From: Pseudomonadota bacterium
Lineage (GTDB): Bacteria > Pseudomonadota > Gammaproteobacteria > Burkholderiales > Casimicrobiaceae
Assembly (NCBI GenBank): GCA_018241765.1
Contig: JAFEDD010000019.1
Location: 1 to 55,522, forward strand
Direction: 5' to 3'
DNA length: 55,522 nucleotides
Part shown: positions 47,866-55,522 of the stretch, in pieces
How positions within the stretch are numbered: position 1 is the first letter of the stretch
How the letters are laid out: each line of letters opens with the position of its first letter
Position numbers and translations under genes: made by a program
Notes under the pieces: model-generated
What the model saw: the letters and a program-made list of their open reading frames with translations, nothing else
What the model was told of the DNA's origin: nothing
Database searches by the model: none

Positions 47866-49587
47866 ATGGTTTTCTCCTTTCGTTGTGCGCAGCGCTGGTT
47901 GGCGGTGTGGGCCGGCTGTGGCGCCGTGGCGTTTGCCGCCCACGCGGTCGACGCCGTGCCGCCCTCGCTGGAGGGCCGCTTCGCCGTTGGCTGCAGCAAC
48001 GTGGAGCAGGATTTTTCGCGGCTGCGGCCCGGCGAGTCCGGCCCGGATTACTGGGAGGGCAACCCCGGCCCGACCGCGCCGCGCTACGTGACCGATCTGC
48101 TGGTCGACCCGGCGCATGCGCTGACCTATCCGGTGGTGGTGCCGGCACGCGCCGACAACGACGTGTTCGAACGGCAGGGTGGGCGCACGTTGGCCTATGC
48201 GGCCATCGTCTGCTACCCGACGCGCTCCGACAACACGCGGGCGGACTATGGGTTGCCGTCCGGGGCGCGGGTGCCGAGGATGCAGCGCGGGGCGGACATG
48301 CCGATCTTTGCCGCGAACCCGGATTCCGCCGACGGCCGCTGGCCTCTGCTGGTGCTCAGTCACGGGTTGGCCGGCTCGCCGCTCGGTGATGACTACGTGC
48401 GGGTCATGGGGCGCCTTGCGGCCGAGGGCTACATCGTGTTGGCGCCGTTCCACGCCGATGCCCGCTATTCGCGCATCAAGCTCAATGATTTCTCCGATTA
48501 CTGGTATGTGCTCACGCGCTATGCGGAGATTGCCGAGATGCAGGCCATCCGCCCGCTCGGGTTGAAGCAGGGGCTCGATGCGCTGCTCGCGCGGCCCGAG
48601 TACGCTGCGGCGATCGACGAGGATCAGATCGTGGGCTTCGGCGCGTCGCTCGGCGGCATGGCGATGATGCTGGTGCAGGGCGCCAAGATGACCACGAGCT
48701 GGGGCGGCGCTGAACGGGTCATCGTGCGCGATCCTCGCTACAAGGCCGTGGTGGGCTACGTGCCGTTTTCCGGCTATTCGTTTCAGGCGATGTTCGGTGC
48801 CAGCAATCAGGGCGTGCGCTCGGTGCGCGTGCCGTACCTTGGCATCGGCGGCACGGCGGATGTCGTCGCCCCGATCAGCCGGACCTCGCAGATGGTCGAG
48901 GCGCTGGGCGCAAGCAAATACTTCGTCACCATCGAGGGCATGGAGCATGGCTTTCGCGTGGAGGACGCGCCCGACGTCTTCGGCTGGACCTTCGCGTTTC
49001 TGCGCGCCGAGCTTTCGCGCCAGCAGGCCGACCGCACCGCGTTTTCGATGATCGAGCGCGTAGCCGGTGGCGCGGATGATCGCCTGCGTATCCGGAAAAC
49101 GCTGGCGTGGGGCCCGCGCGACGAACTCGAGGTCGTCGAGTACGTCGGCACGCCGTCGGGGCGATACTTCATGACCGGTCGCCGCAACGAAATCGCGCTG
49201 CTCGACAGCTACCCCGCGCTCTGGAGCCGCACCGGCCAGCGCTTCGCCGCGTTCCGCACCGACAGTGCGATGGGCACGCCGATGTGCCGCTTCTATGCGT
49301 TCGATGGCGGCACGCTGAACACGCATTTCTACGGCGCGACCGCGAGCGACTGCGCGCTGGTGGTCGCGCAGCCCTGGGCGCGCGACGAAGGCTCGCCACT
49401 GCGGGTGCAGCCGGTGCTGACGCCGGGCATGACCTGCCCGCCCGACATGGCGGCGGTGACACGGCTGTTCAACTCCGCCAGCGTGAACCATCGCTACGTC
49501 ATCGACGGTTTCAACGCGCGCCTTCCGGCGTCTGCGGTGTGGAAGAACGAGGGCGCCGTGTTCTGCGCCGCCCGCTACGACGATTGA
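47866..49587 (+). CDS. Secreted alpha/beta hydrolase with Burkholderiales-type C-terminal repeat domain
   Basis: 573 aa. Signal peptide (WLAVWAGCGAVAFAAHAVDA). The hydrolase core shows LLVLSHGLAGSPLGDDYVRV (oxyanion HG), nucleophile Ser261 in VGFGASLGGMAMML, an Asp in GIGGTADVVAPI and His361 in EGMEHGFRVED, a dienelactone-hydrolase/PAF-acetylhydrolase-like layout. Residues about 420-573 form a cysteine-containing module (EYVGTPSGRYFMTGRRNEIA, WSRTGQRFAAF, MCRFYAFDGGTLNTHFYGAT, NHRYVIDG) seen in many secreted Burkholderiales proteins. The ATG at 47866 is chosen; a TTG three codons upstream is possible. The substrate is probably a lipid or polyester, but that is a guess. Confidence 0.85.
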   Translation: MVFSFRCAQRWLAVWAGCGAVAFAAHAVDAVPPSLEGRFAVGCSNVEQDFSRLRPGESGPDYWEGNPGPTAPRYVTDLLVDPAHALTYPVVVPARADNDVFERQGGRTLAYAAIVCYPTRSDNTRADYGLPSGARVPRMQRGADMPIFAANPDSADGRWPLLVLSHGLAGSPLGDDYVRVMGRLAAEGYIVLAPFHADARYSRIKLNDFSDYWYVLTRYAEIAEMQAIRPLGLKQGLDALLARPEYAAAIDEDQIVGFGASLGGMAMMLVQGAKMTTSWGGAERVIVRDPRYKAVVGYVPFSGYSFQAMFGASNQGVRSVRVPYLGIGGTADVVAPISRTSQMVEALGASKYFVTIEGMEHGFRVEDAPDVFGWTFAFLRAELSRQQADRTAFSMIERVAGGADDRLRIRKTLAWGPRDELEVVEYVGTPSGRYFMTGRRNEIALLDSYPALWSRTGQRFAAFRTDSAMGTPMCRFYAFDGGTLNTHFYGATASDCALVVAQPWARDEGSPLRVQPVLTPGMTCPPDMAAVTRLFNSASVNHRYVIDGFNARLPASAVWKNEGAVFCAARYDD

Positions 49588-49824
49588 ACCTGGAAACCGC
49601 AGTTGACCGCTCTCAAACTTCTCAAAAATCGCATGGATATCGACTTCATCGGCTCTGATCACGCTCATCGGTTGGGTGATCGCGCTATGCACCCGTCAGC
49701 ACCATCCACGACGCGCCGTGCGGCGTTGATCCTCCTTGCGCACGGCAGTGCGCGGCGTCGTCGCGCCTTGCCCGGCACGCCGTGGCCGGCACCGACGGGC
49801 GCATCCAACTGCGGTTTCCAGGTT
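49587..49824. repeat. 238-bp segment bounded by a perfect 19-bp inverted repeat
   Basis: AACCTGGAAACCGCAGTTG at 49587-49605 and its exact reverse complement at 49806-49824. The left arm begins on the last base of the hydrolase stop codon; the right arm ends 14 bases before the next gene's ATG. The 200-bp interior holds no convincing gene, only a 79-codon frame with a chance-looking LILLAHGSA stretch. It could be a MITE-like insertion, an invertible segment, or a long-loop transcript structure. Confidence 0.8.
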
Positions 49825-49838
49825 GTGAAGGTGATCTC

Positions 49839-50303
49839 ATGAAGCGTCTTTCTCTGTGTCTGGCCTGTCTCCCCCTCATGCTGGTCGGCACGCTTGCGCT
49901 CGGGCAGACGGCCTACCGCTGCGATCAAGGCGGGCAGACGACCTACAGTGACAAGCCCTGTCCGGCGGGCACGGCGGTCACGCCGACGCAGGACAGCGCC
50001 GAGCAGCAGGCGCGGGCGAAAGAGAGCAATGCCCAGATGCGTCGCGACGATGCCGCGCTGAACCAGCGTCTGAGTGAGCGCGAAAAGCTCGCCGCGCAGG
50101 AGCGCGCCTCGATGCGCAAGGCGGGGCAGGCGGGGGCGGGGCAAAAGGACGCGTCGACGGCCAAACGCACGAACGCCAAGGCAGCGAAGCCGCCGAAGGC
50201 ACCGAAAGCACCGAAGGCATCCAAAGCCGCGGGCAAGCGCGGCGGGAAGGGCGGTGCAAGATCAGGAGCGGCGGGCGATCCCGTCAGCAAGCCCGCGAAC
50301 TAG
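49839..50303 (+). CDS. Small DUF4124 exported protein, Lys/Ala-rich tail
   Basis: 154 aa. Signal peptide MKRLSLCLACLPLMLVGTLA, cleavage near LGQ, then TAYRCDQGGQTTYSDKPCPA, a DUF4124 domain with the usual paired cysteines (YRC ... KPCP). The remainder is a charged helical region (SAEQQARAKESNAQMRRDDA) and a Lys/Ala/Pro tail of KAPKAPKA type. It is a second, shorter DUF4124 protein in addition to the one beside pyrE, which lacks these cysteines. The ATG at 49839 has a weak AAGGTG ribosome site and lies just beyond the 19-bp inverted repeat. Function unknown. Confidence 0.85.
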   Translation: MKRLSLCLACLPLMLVGTLALGQTAYRCDQGGQTTYSDKPCPAGTAVTPTQDSAEQQARAKESNAQMRRDDAALNQRLSEREKLAAQERASMRKAGQAGAGQKDASTAKRTNAKAAKPPKAPKAPKASKAAGKRGGKGGARSGAAGDPVSKPAN

Positions 50304-50307
50304 TGCC

Positions 50308-51471
50308 ATGACTAGCGCTACGCTCAACGTCATGCGCCGGCGACGGCGTCACGGTGGTGTCATCGCGGGCGCGTTGGCCGCAGCGCTGCTGCTTGCCGGG
50401 TGCAGCATCTTCACGGCGCCGGAGCGCGGTGTCGACTATCCCGCGCCGGCGGCTACGGCGGTGCCGGAGCGTCCCGCGGCGTCACCGCCGAGCGTTCGCC
50501 CACGGCAGTCGGTGGGGGCAGGGCAGGATGCCGAATTCGAGCGCAGCGCGTTTCTTGCCGATACGTTCTATCACCAGCCCGATGTGTTGCTGCATCAGGT
50601 CGAGCGCTCCGGGGCGATGGGTGTCAACCGCGGCTTCGAGATCGCGGCACGCAAGGGCGGCGAGTGGTACATCGAAGAGCAGCGCTTTGCCGACACCATC
50701 ATCGGTGCCGGCGTCAACCACAACCGGCGCGACCTGATCGACGCCGGTCTGCGTGCGCTGGAATGGGGCTATGCACGGCAGGCGGCCGATGGCAGCTTTC
50801 CGTGCCCCGACCCCTACCTCGGCGCGAGTTACTTCGTCGCGGCGACCGCGCACTCGCTGTGGCTGCTCGAGGCGAGCGGTCTCGCCGCATCGTATCGTGA
50901 GCGCATCGACGCGATGCGCCCGAAGCTTGCGCGCGCGGCCCACTGGATCGCCGACGGCACGCACCCGGCCGCCGTGCTGGCGCAACAGGATGTCTACAGC
51001 TCGCGGCGCTTCGTGACCGGCTACGCGCTGGCCGCGAGCGGGCGTGACCTCGGCGACACCGAACTCGTGCAGGTCGGCGACGACATGGTCGCGCGGGGGC
51101 TGAAGCGACAGCAGGCGGCGGGCTACTTCCTCGAGCGCGGCGGCTTCGACAGTGGTTTTCAGGCCGAAGGGCTCGTCTATCTGCTGCGCTATTACGACCA
51201 CGCGGCGTCGCCCGAGATGCAGCGGCGGGTGGAGCCCGCGCTGCGTCGCGCTCTCGCCTGGCTCGCCTCCCGCGTGACGCCGCGCGGCGTCATCCGCATC
51301 GTTGGCAACACGCGCAGCGGCGGCAATCAGGAGCGCGACCGCACCGGCGCGCCGCGCCGCGTCAGCGCGGTGGCCGTCGTGCGTGCCTTCGGTCTGGCGC
51401 GCTACGTGTTTGGCGACGCCAAGTTCGAAACGCTCGCGCGCACGGTGGCGACGGCACGGCAGGCGGGTTGA
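50308..51471 (+). CDS. Lipoprotein with probable (alpha/alpha)-toroid domain
   Basis: 387 aa. A basic N-terminus (MRRRRRHGG) and lipobox LLLAGC (Cys32) mark a lipoprotein. The mature region resembles an alpha/alpha-barrel: paired helices with glycine turns such as RRDLIDAGLRALEWGYARQA, DGSFPCPDPYLGASYFVAAT, HSLWLLEASG and GFQAEGLVYLLRYYDHA. This pattern occurs in polysaccharide lyases, heparinase-like enzymes and terpene-cyclase-like toroids; I cannot choose among them or assign catalysis. It starts 4 bases after the DUF4124 stop, so the two are co-transcribed. ATG 50308 is used; ATG 50332 just before the arginine run is the alternative. Confidence 0.78.
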   Translation: MTSATLNVMRRRRRHGGVIAGALAAALLLAGCSIFTAPERGVDYPAPAATAVPERPAASPPSVRPRQSVGAGQDAEFERSAFLADTFYHQPDVLLHQVERSGAMGVNRGFEIAARKGGEWYIEEQRFADTIIGAGVNHNRRDLIDAGLRALEWGYARQAADGSFPCPDPYLGASYFVAATAHSLWLLEASGLAASYRERIDAMRPKLARAAHWIADGTHPAAVLAQQDVYSSRRFVTGYALAASGRDLGDTELVQVGDDMVARGLKRQQAAGYFLERGGFDSGFQAEGLVYLLRYYDHAASPEMQRRVEPALRRALAWLASRVTPRGVIRIVGNTRSGGNQERDRTGAPRRVSAVAVVRAFGLARYVFGDAKFETLARTVATARQAG

Positions 51472-51521
51472 CCGGGCGCGGCGACCCGTCGTCACCGTGG
51501 CATGTTCAGCACGTTCCGAAC

Positions 51522-51646
51522 GATTGGCTTTTCGTTGAAAGCCGCATCCATGACGGGCTCCACGGCCAATTCATGCGTGTCTCGACTTTTGGCGATATCA
51601 AGCGCCAAGCCCGTTGTGGATGCGGGTTCCAGCAAAAAGCTGATGC
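51522..51646 (-). repeat. Dispersed ~120-bp palindromic element, copy D
   Basis: The conserved arm is on the right: CAAGCCCGTTGTGGATGCGG followed by AAAAAGCTGATGC. The diverged arm on the left is ATTGGCTTTT then GCCGCATCCATGACGGGCT, and the centre is CTCGACTTTTGG. It is therefore inverted relative to copies A-C. It lies between the convergent ends of the lipoprotein gene and acuI. Confidence 0.82.
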
Positions 51647-51706
51647 ATCCCGTTGGGGGGATGGTCCGGCGCGGAGCGCGCGCCGGAGCGTTCGCCGATC
51701 CGGCGC

Positions 51707-52693
51707 TCAGGCGATTTTCACGACCGTCCGGCCGGTCACCGCGCCCTTGACGTAGGCATCGAAGACGCCGGGCAGTTCGGCGAAGGACACGGTGCGGCAA
51801 TGGCTCGCCAGCGCCGCGCACTTCCACTCGCCGGCGAGGCGCTGCCACAGCTCGCGCCGCAGCGACATCGGGCAGTTCACGCTGTCGATGCCGAGCAGCA
51901 GCACGCCGCGCAGGATGAAGGGCATGACCGTCGTCTTCACTTCCCAGCCCTGGGCGAGCCCGACGCTGGCGAGGGTGCCGCCGACCTTCATGACCCGCGT
52001 GAGCCACGACAACTGCTCGCCGCCGAGGTTGTCGACGGCGCCGGCGTAGGTCTCCGGCCCGAGCGGCTTCTCCGTCATCTCGAACTGTCCGCGGACCAGC
52101 ACCTCGGCGGCACCGATGCCCTTGAGCAGTTCGACATCCTTCTCCTTGCCGGTCACGGCGACGACGTGATGGCCGAGCTTCGCGAGGATCTCGATCGCCA
52201 CCATGCCGACGCCGCCCGTCGCGCCGTTGACCAGCACCGGCCCGTTGCCGGGGCGCAGCCCGTCGTGCAGCATGCGATGCACGGCGAGCGCCGCCGTGAA
52301 GCCGGCGGTGCCGTAGCTCATGGCGTCGAAGCTCGACATGCCCGCGGGCATCGGCACCAGCCACGACGCCGGCAGCCGCGCCTTCTGCGCGTAGCCGCCG
52401 TGGTGCGCGACGCCGATGTCGTAGGAGGTGCCGATGACGCGATCGCCCGGCTTGAAGGCCGGATCGGTCGACGAGGCAACCGTGCCGGCGAGGTCGATGC
52501 CGCCGATGCACGGAAAGCGCCGGATGATGCGACCGGCGCCGGTGGCCGACAGCGCATCCTTGTAGTTCACCGTCGAATACTCGACATCGATGACCACCTC
52601 GCCCGGGTCGAGCTGATCGATCGTCATGTCGACGCACTCGGTCTTCACCGCCTTGCCGTCCTGCGACGTCAGCCAAGCCTTGAAACTTTCCAT
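51707..52693 (-). CDS. acuI: AcuI/YhdH-type NADPH-dependent acrylyl-CoA reductase-like MDR protein
   Basis: 328 aa medium-chain dehydrogenase/reductase of the YhdH/AcuI group. Signatures are ESFKAWLTSQDGKAV, VIDVEYSTVNYKDALSATG, GIDLAGTVASSTDPAFKPGD, the nucleotide-binding VLVNGATGGVGMVAIEILAK, and GIDSVNCPMSLRRELWQRLA, characteristic of the group. AcuI reduces acrylyl-CoA to propionyl-CoA in propionate/3-hydroxypropionate and DMSP breakdown. Zinc ligands are absent, as expected. It is the last gene of the same-strand run dctQ-dctM-dctP-acuI, 37 bases after dctP, which hints that the transporter imports a related short carboxylate. That link is inferred. Confidence 0.88.
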   Translation of the reverse strand: MESFKAWLTSQDGKAVKTECVDMTIDQLDPGEVVIDVEYSTVNYKDALSATGAGRIIRRFPCIGGIDLAGTVASSTDPAFKPGDRVIGTSYDIGVAHHGGYAQKARLPASWLVPMPAGMSSFDAMSYGTAGFTAALAVHRMLHDGLRPGNGPVLVNGATGGVGMVAIEILAKLGHHVVAVTGKEKDVELLKGIGAAEVLVRGQFEMTEKPLGPETYAGAVDNLGGEQLSWLTRVMKVGGTLASVGLAQGWEVKTTVMPFILRGVLLLGIDSVNCPMSLRRELWQRLAGEWKCAALASHCRTVSFAELPGVFDAYVKGAVTGRTVVKIA

Positions 52694-52730
52694 CTGCGTT
52701 GTCTCCCCGCCCACGGCGGCCTCGTTGCGA

Positions 52731-53768
52731 TCAATGCTTGCGCGCGGCGATGGCTTTTTCGGCCGCGTTGACCAGATCGGCGCCGACCTGCGGCTTCCAT
52801 TTGTCGTAGACCGGGCGCGTTGCCTTGACGAACGCCTCACGCTCGGCCGGCGTGAGCTGCGTCACGGTGACGCCGAGGCCCTCGATCTCCTTCAAGAGCG
52901 GGCGCCCGGCTTCGACCAGACCCTTGCGCGCCAGCGCGATCTCCTCGCGGCCCGCCTCGATGGCCGCCTGCCGCACGGCCTCGCGATCGGCGGGTGTCCA
53001 CGAGTTCCAGACCTCCTTGTTGACGACGAAGATCAGCGGGTCGGCCACATAGCCCCACATCGTGATGTATTTCTGGCTGACGTTTTGCAGCTTCGCCGCC
53101 GTGAAGATCGACAGCGGGTTCTCCTGCCCGTCGACGGCGCCGCTTGCGAACGCGGGCTGCGCATCGGCCCAGCTCATCTGCGTCGGATTGGCACCCAGCG
53201 CCGTAAAGGTGTCGAGGAAGAGCGGCGAGCCGACGACGCGGATCTTCAGTCCCTTCAGGTCGGCCGGCGTCTTCACCGCGTGCTTCGAGTTGGAGAGCTC
53301 ACGGTAGCCGTTCTCGCCCCAAGCGAGCGGCACCACGCCCGACTTGTCGAGCGTGTCGAAGATCTGCTTGCCTACCTCGCCCTGCGTCAGCGCATCGATG
53401 GCGGCGTAATCGGGCATCAGGAACGGCATCGAAAAGAGATTCAACTGCTTCACCTGCGGCGACCAGTTGATCGTCGAGCCGATCGCCATGTCGATCACGC
53501 CTTGGCGCAGCGCCGAGAACTCGCGCGTCTGGTCGCCTTGCAGCAGCGAGACGCCCGGATAGAGCTTGATGTTGATGCGCCCCTGCGTCTTCTCCTTGAC
53601 CTTGTTGGCCCAGATCTCGCCGCCCTTGCCCCACGGAAAGGCGGGGCCGAGCACGAGCGACATGCGGTATTCGGCCTTGTAACTGGGCGCCTGCGCGGCG
53701 GCGGGCAGCGCCACCGTCAAGGCCGCAGCGGCGGCGACGGCGAGCAGGGTGCGGCGGGGTTTCATCAT
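52731..53768 (-). CDS. dctP: TRAP transporter substrate-binding protein DctP
   Basis: 345 aa periplasmic receptor with signal peptide (RTLLAVAAAAALTVALPAAAQ). DctP family blocks are WANKVKEKTQGRINIKLYPG, GVIDMAIGSTINWSPQ, FSMPFLMPDYAAIDAL, LKGLKIRVVGSPLFLDTFTA (with the conserved carboxylate-binding Arg), MSWADAQPAFASGAVDGQEN and VADPLIFVVNKEVWNSW. The ATG at 53768 is favoured by a GGAGG ribosome site six bases upstream; a second ATG follows directly. It is 66 bases downstream of dctM, an order (Q-M-P) less common than P-Q-M. The ligand is probably an organic acid. Confidence 0.95.
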   Translation of the reverse strand: MMKPRRTLLAVAAAAALTVALPAAAQAPSYKAEYRMSLVLGPAFPWGKGGEIWANKVKEKTQGRINIKLYPGVSLLQGDQTREFSALRQGVIDMAIGSTINWSPQVKQLNLFSMPFLMPDYAAIDALTQGEVGKQIFDTLDKSGVVPLAWGENGYRELSNSKHAVKTPADLKGLKIRVVGSPLFLDTFTALGANPTQMSWADAQPAFASGAVDGQENPLSIFTAAKLQNVSQKYITMWGYVADPLIFVVNKEVWNSWTPADREAVRQAAIEAGREEIALARKGLVEAGRPLLKEIEGLGVTVTQLTPAEREAFVKATRPVYDKWKPQVGADLVNAAEKAIAARKH

Positions 53769-53834
53769 CGGTAGCCTCCAGAGCATCATGAGTTGAACGG
53801 ACGTGTGAACGAAAAGCGGGAGCCGCGCGCTCCC

Positions 53835-55133
53835 TCAAAAACCCAGCGCGGCGGGCAGCCACAGCGCGAGTGCGGGCCAGACGATGACCATCAGCACCAC
53901 CACGCCCATCGCCAGCACCATCGGCACGACCCAGCGCACGGTCGTCTCCATGCTGACGCCGGCGATGCGGCACGACACCATCAGGTTCACCGCCATCGGC
54001 GGCGTGAACTGACCCATCGCCACCATCAGCGTCAGCAGCACGCCGAACCAGACGGCGTCCCACCGATAGTGTTGCATGATCGGCCACAACAGTGGCACGA
54101 AGATGAGAAAGATCGAAATGCCATCGAGGAACATGCCGGCCACCACCAAGAGCAGCACGATCAGCGTCAGCACGCCGTACTCGCCGAGACCGGAGTTCAC
54201 GATGGCGCGCGTGATCGGGTCGATGACGCCGAGTGTGGACAGCGAGAACGCGAAGATGCCGGCCAGCGAGACGACGATCAGGATCACCGCGGAGAGTTCG
54301 CCCGACTCCTTCAGGATCGGAAACAGGTCGCGCACGCCCATCGAGCGATGCACCACCATGCCGACGAAGAGACCATAGAACACCGCCACCACCGCCGCCT
54401 CGGTCGGCGTGAACCAGCCCATGCGCATGCCGCCCAGGATCACCACCGGCGCGGCCAGTCCCCACACCGCCGCGCGCAGGCTGCGCCAGAACGGCGGCCG
54501 CGGCAGGTCGGCCTCCTTCGCCCCCATGCGATGGCGGCGCGCGAGCCACACGGCCGGCACGATCAGCGCGAGCCCAACGAGCACGCCCGGGATCATGCCC
54601 GCCGCGAACAGTGCCGGCACCGAGGCGCCCGGCACCAGCACCGAATAGACGATGAAGGCGATCGACGGCGGAATCAGGATGTCGGTCGCCGCCGCCGCGC
54701 CGACCACGCTGGCCGAATAGGCGCCCGGATAGCCCGCCCGCGTCATCGCCGCGATCATCGCGCCGCCGACGGCGGCCGCCGTCGCCGGCCCCGAGCCGGA
54801 AATGCCGCCGAGGAACATGGCCACTGCGATGGCGATCAGCGGCAGCATGCCCGGGCCGCGTCCGACGATGGCCGTGGCGAGATCGACCAGCCGCGAGGCC
54901 ACCCCCGAGCGATCGAAGATGGAGCCGACCAGCACGAACATCGGAATGGCCAGCAGCGGATATTTGCCCAGCCCCGCATAGAAATTCTGCGGCACCGCGA
55001 GGAGCCCGAACCACGTCGTCTCACCATTGGCCAGTGCGATGGCGGTGATGCCCGCCAGCCCGAGCGCTGCCCCCATCGGCACGCCGAGCAGCATGGTCAC
55101 GATGAAGAGCGTGAAGAGCAGCGTGGCGATCAT
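53835..55133 (-). CDS. dctM: TRAP transporter large permease DctM
   Basis: 432 aa with about 12 hydrophobic helices. Opens MIATLLFTLFIVTMLLGVPM; the DctM signature MFLGGISGSGPATAAAVGGA and the companion IPPSIAFIVYSVLVPGASVP are present, as is the second-half TPPMAVNLMVSCRIAGVSME. It forms the sodium-driven transport channel with DctQ, taking solute from DctP. Length is standard (about 425-435 aa). Its ATG overlaps the dctQ stop by four bases, so the two membrane subunits are translationally coupled. Confidence 0.96.
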   Translation of the reverse strand: MIATLLFTLFIVTMLLGVPMGAALGLAGITAIALANGETTWFGLLAVPQNFYAGLGKYPLLAIPMFVLVGSIFDRSGVASRLVDLATAIVGRGPGMLPLIAIAVAMFLGGISGSGPATAAAVGGAMIAAMTRAGYPGAYSASVVGAAAATDILIPPSIAFIVYSVLVPGASVPALFAAGMIPGVLVGLALIVPAVWLARRHRMGAKEADLPRPPFWRSLRAAVWGLAAPVVILGGMRMGWFTPTEAAVVAVFYGLFVGMVVHRSMGVRDLFPILKESGELSAVILIVVSLAGIFAFSLSTLGVIDPITRAIVNSGLGEYGVLTLIVLLLVVAGMFLDGISIFLIFVPLLWPIMQHYRWDAVWFGVLLTLMVAMGQFTPPMAVNLMVSCRIAGVSMETTVRWVVPMVLAMGVVVLMVIVWPALALWLPAALGF

Positions 55134-55522
55134 GGCGCGCGCTCCTCGTCGCGCACGGCGGCCGACGTTGCCAGCGCGCCCTCATCCGGCGCCGGCTGGC
55201 CACCGCGCCGCCACAGGCCGATGGCGCGCAGCGTGATCGCCGCGCACAGGATCGGCAGCCACATCGTGTACCACCATTGCGGCACGCCGATGCCGGGCGA
55301 GGTCTCGCCGAAGCGCACGTCGTCCCACAGCACGCGCGCCGACAGCACAGTGAGCGTCGCGAACAGCAGCACCATCGCCGCCGCGCCCAGCCGCGCCAGC
55401 GCGCGCTGGCGCGCGGGTGAGCCGGCATCGGCAAAGAACTCGATGCGGATGTGCCGTCCGCGCGCCACGGCGGCCGAGCTCGCCACCAGCGTCAGCACGA
55501 TCATCAAAAAGATCGACACTTC
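55130..55522 (-). CDS. dctQ: TRAP transporter small permease DctQ (partial, 5' end outside window)
   Basis: The last 130 codons are present; the reading frame continues past the right edge. VASSAAVARGRHIRIEFF is the DctQ-typical segment between helices 2 and 3, and two further helices follow (AAMVLLFATLTVLSARVLW; TMWLPILCAAITLRAIGLW) before a hydrophilic tail. DctQ is the four-helix partner of DctM. The stop overlaps the dctM start (ATGA). A GTG at 55519 is an internal codon, not a believable start, because the family has about 50 more N-terminal residues. Confidence 0.88.
   Translation of the reverse strand, partial: EVSIFLMIVLTLVASSAAVARGRHIRIEFFADAGSPARQRALARLGAAAMVLLFATLTVLSARVLWDDVRFGETSPGIGVPQWWYTMWLPILCAAITLRAIGLWRRGGQPAPDEGALATSAAVRDEERAP

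Noticed and set aside
46825-49692. A 955-codon minus-strand open frame
   Set aside because: Antisense to the subtilase 3' end and the secreted hydrolase; Arg/His/Gly-rich and without recognisable motifs.
49603-49842. 79-codon frame with an LILLAHGSA stretch resembling the start of CbiX-type chelatases
   Set aside because: Only eight or nine residues match. The rest is Arg/Pro-rich, and no shifted frame continues the CbiX pattern.

Overview
The window is a 55.5 kb, GC-rich (estimated by eye, not computed) stretch of bacterial chromosome. I read it as a betaproteobacterium, probably Burkholderiales or a relative. The grounds are the gshB / PTS-EIIA / HPr gene string, the imuA-imuB-dnaE2 mutagenesis cassette, an IPTL-CTERM-type sorting tail on a giant subtilisin, and a Burkholderiales-style cysteine-rich C-terminal repeat on a secreted hydrolase. 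I see no rRNA, tRNA, CRISPR array, prophage or complete insertion sequence.

Layout. 1-2.6 kb: the 5' end of a Tat-exported protein, a nitronate monooxygenase-like flavoenzyme, lipA and a small conserved-looking protein. 2.7-9.2 kb: a four-unit 108-bp tandem hairpin array, then the SOS mutasome imuA, imuB and dnaE2. imuA and imuB each have their own near-perfect LexA box, and each box is preceded by a copy of the same palindromic ~120-bp repeat. 9.3-18.5 kb: a secreted protein of unknown function, a frameshifted calpain-like protease, a small lipoprotein, queA-tgt, ptsH and an EIIA gene without ptsI, gshB, a DUF4124 protein, pyrE and xthA. 18.9-27.2 kb: a large secreted LamG / beta-helix / dockerin-like protein, glmS divergent from an Lrp/AsnC regulator, a possible clan-CD-like protein with an Ig-like domain, and a YXW-repeat lipoprotein. 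27.3-36.5 kb: an orphan oligopeptide-type binding protein, an operon metC-gpx-thioredoxin-like-serine hydrolase, a PafA-like phosphatase and typA. 36.7-42.5 kb: two tandem DegV paralogues and a TAXI-TRAP transporter. 42.7-51.5 kb: a 1676-aa subtilase, a secreted hydrolase, a second DUF4124 protein and a lipoprotein with a probable alpha-toroid fold. 51.7-55.5 kb: a TRAP operon dctQ-dctM-dctP followed by acuI.

How the genes relate. Most genes are housekeeping or envelope functions. The most unusual feature is the SOS region. The stretch from the palindromic repeat through the LexA box to the start of imuA appears duplicated in front of imuB, leaving a vestigial leader reading frame that resembles the imuA N-terminus. 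Two more copies of the same repeat lie at 16.0 and 51.5 kb, so it is a dispersed element. A separate perfect 19-bp inverted repeat bounds a 238-bp segment between two secreted-protein genes at 49.6-49.8 kb.

All assignments come from reading the sequence. No database search, fold prediction or motif scan was run.
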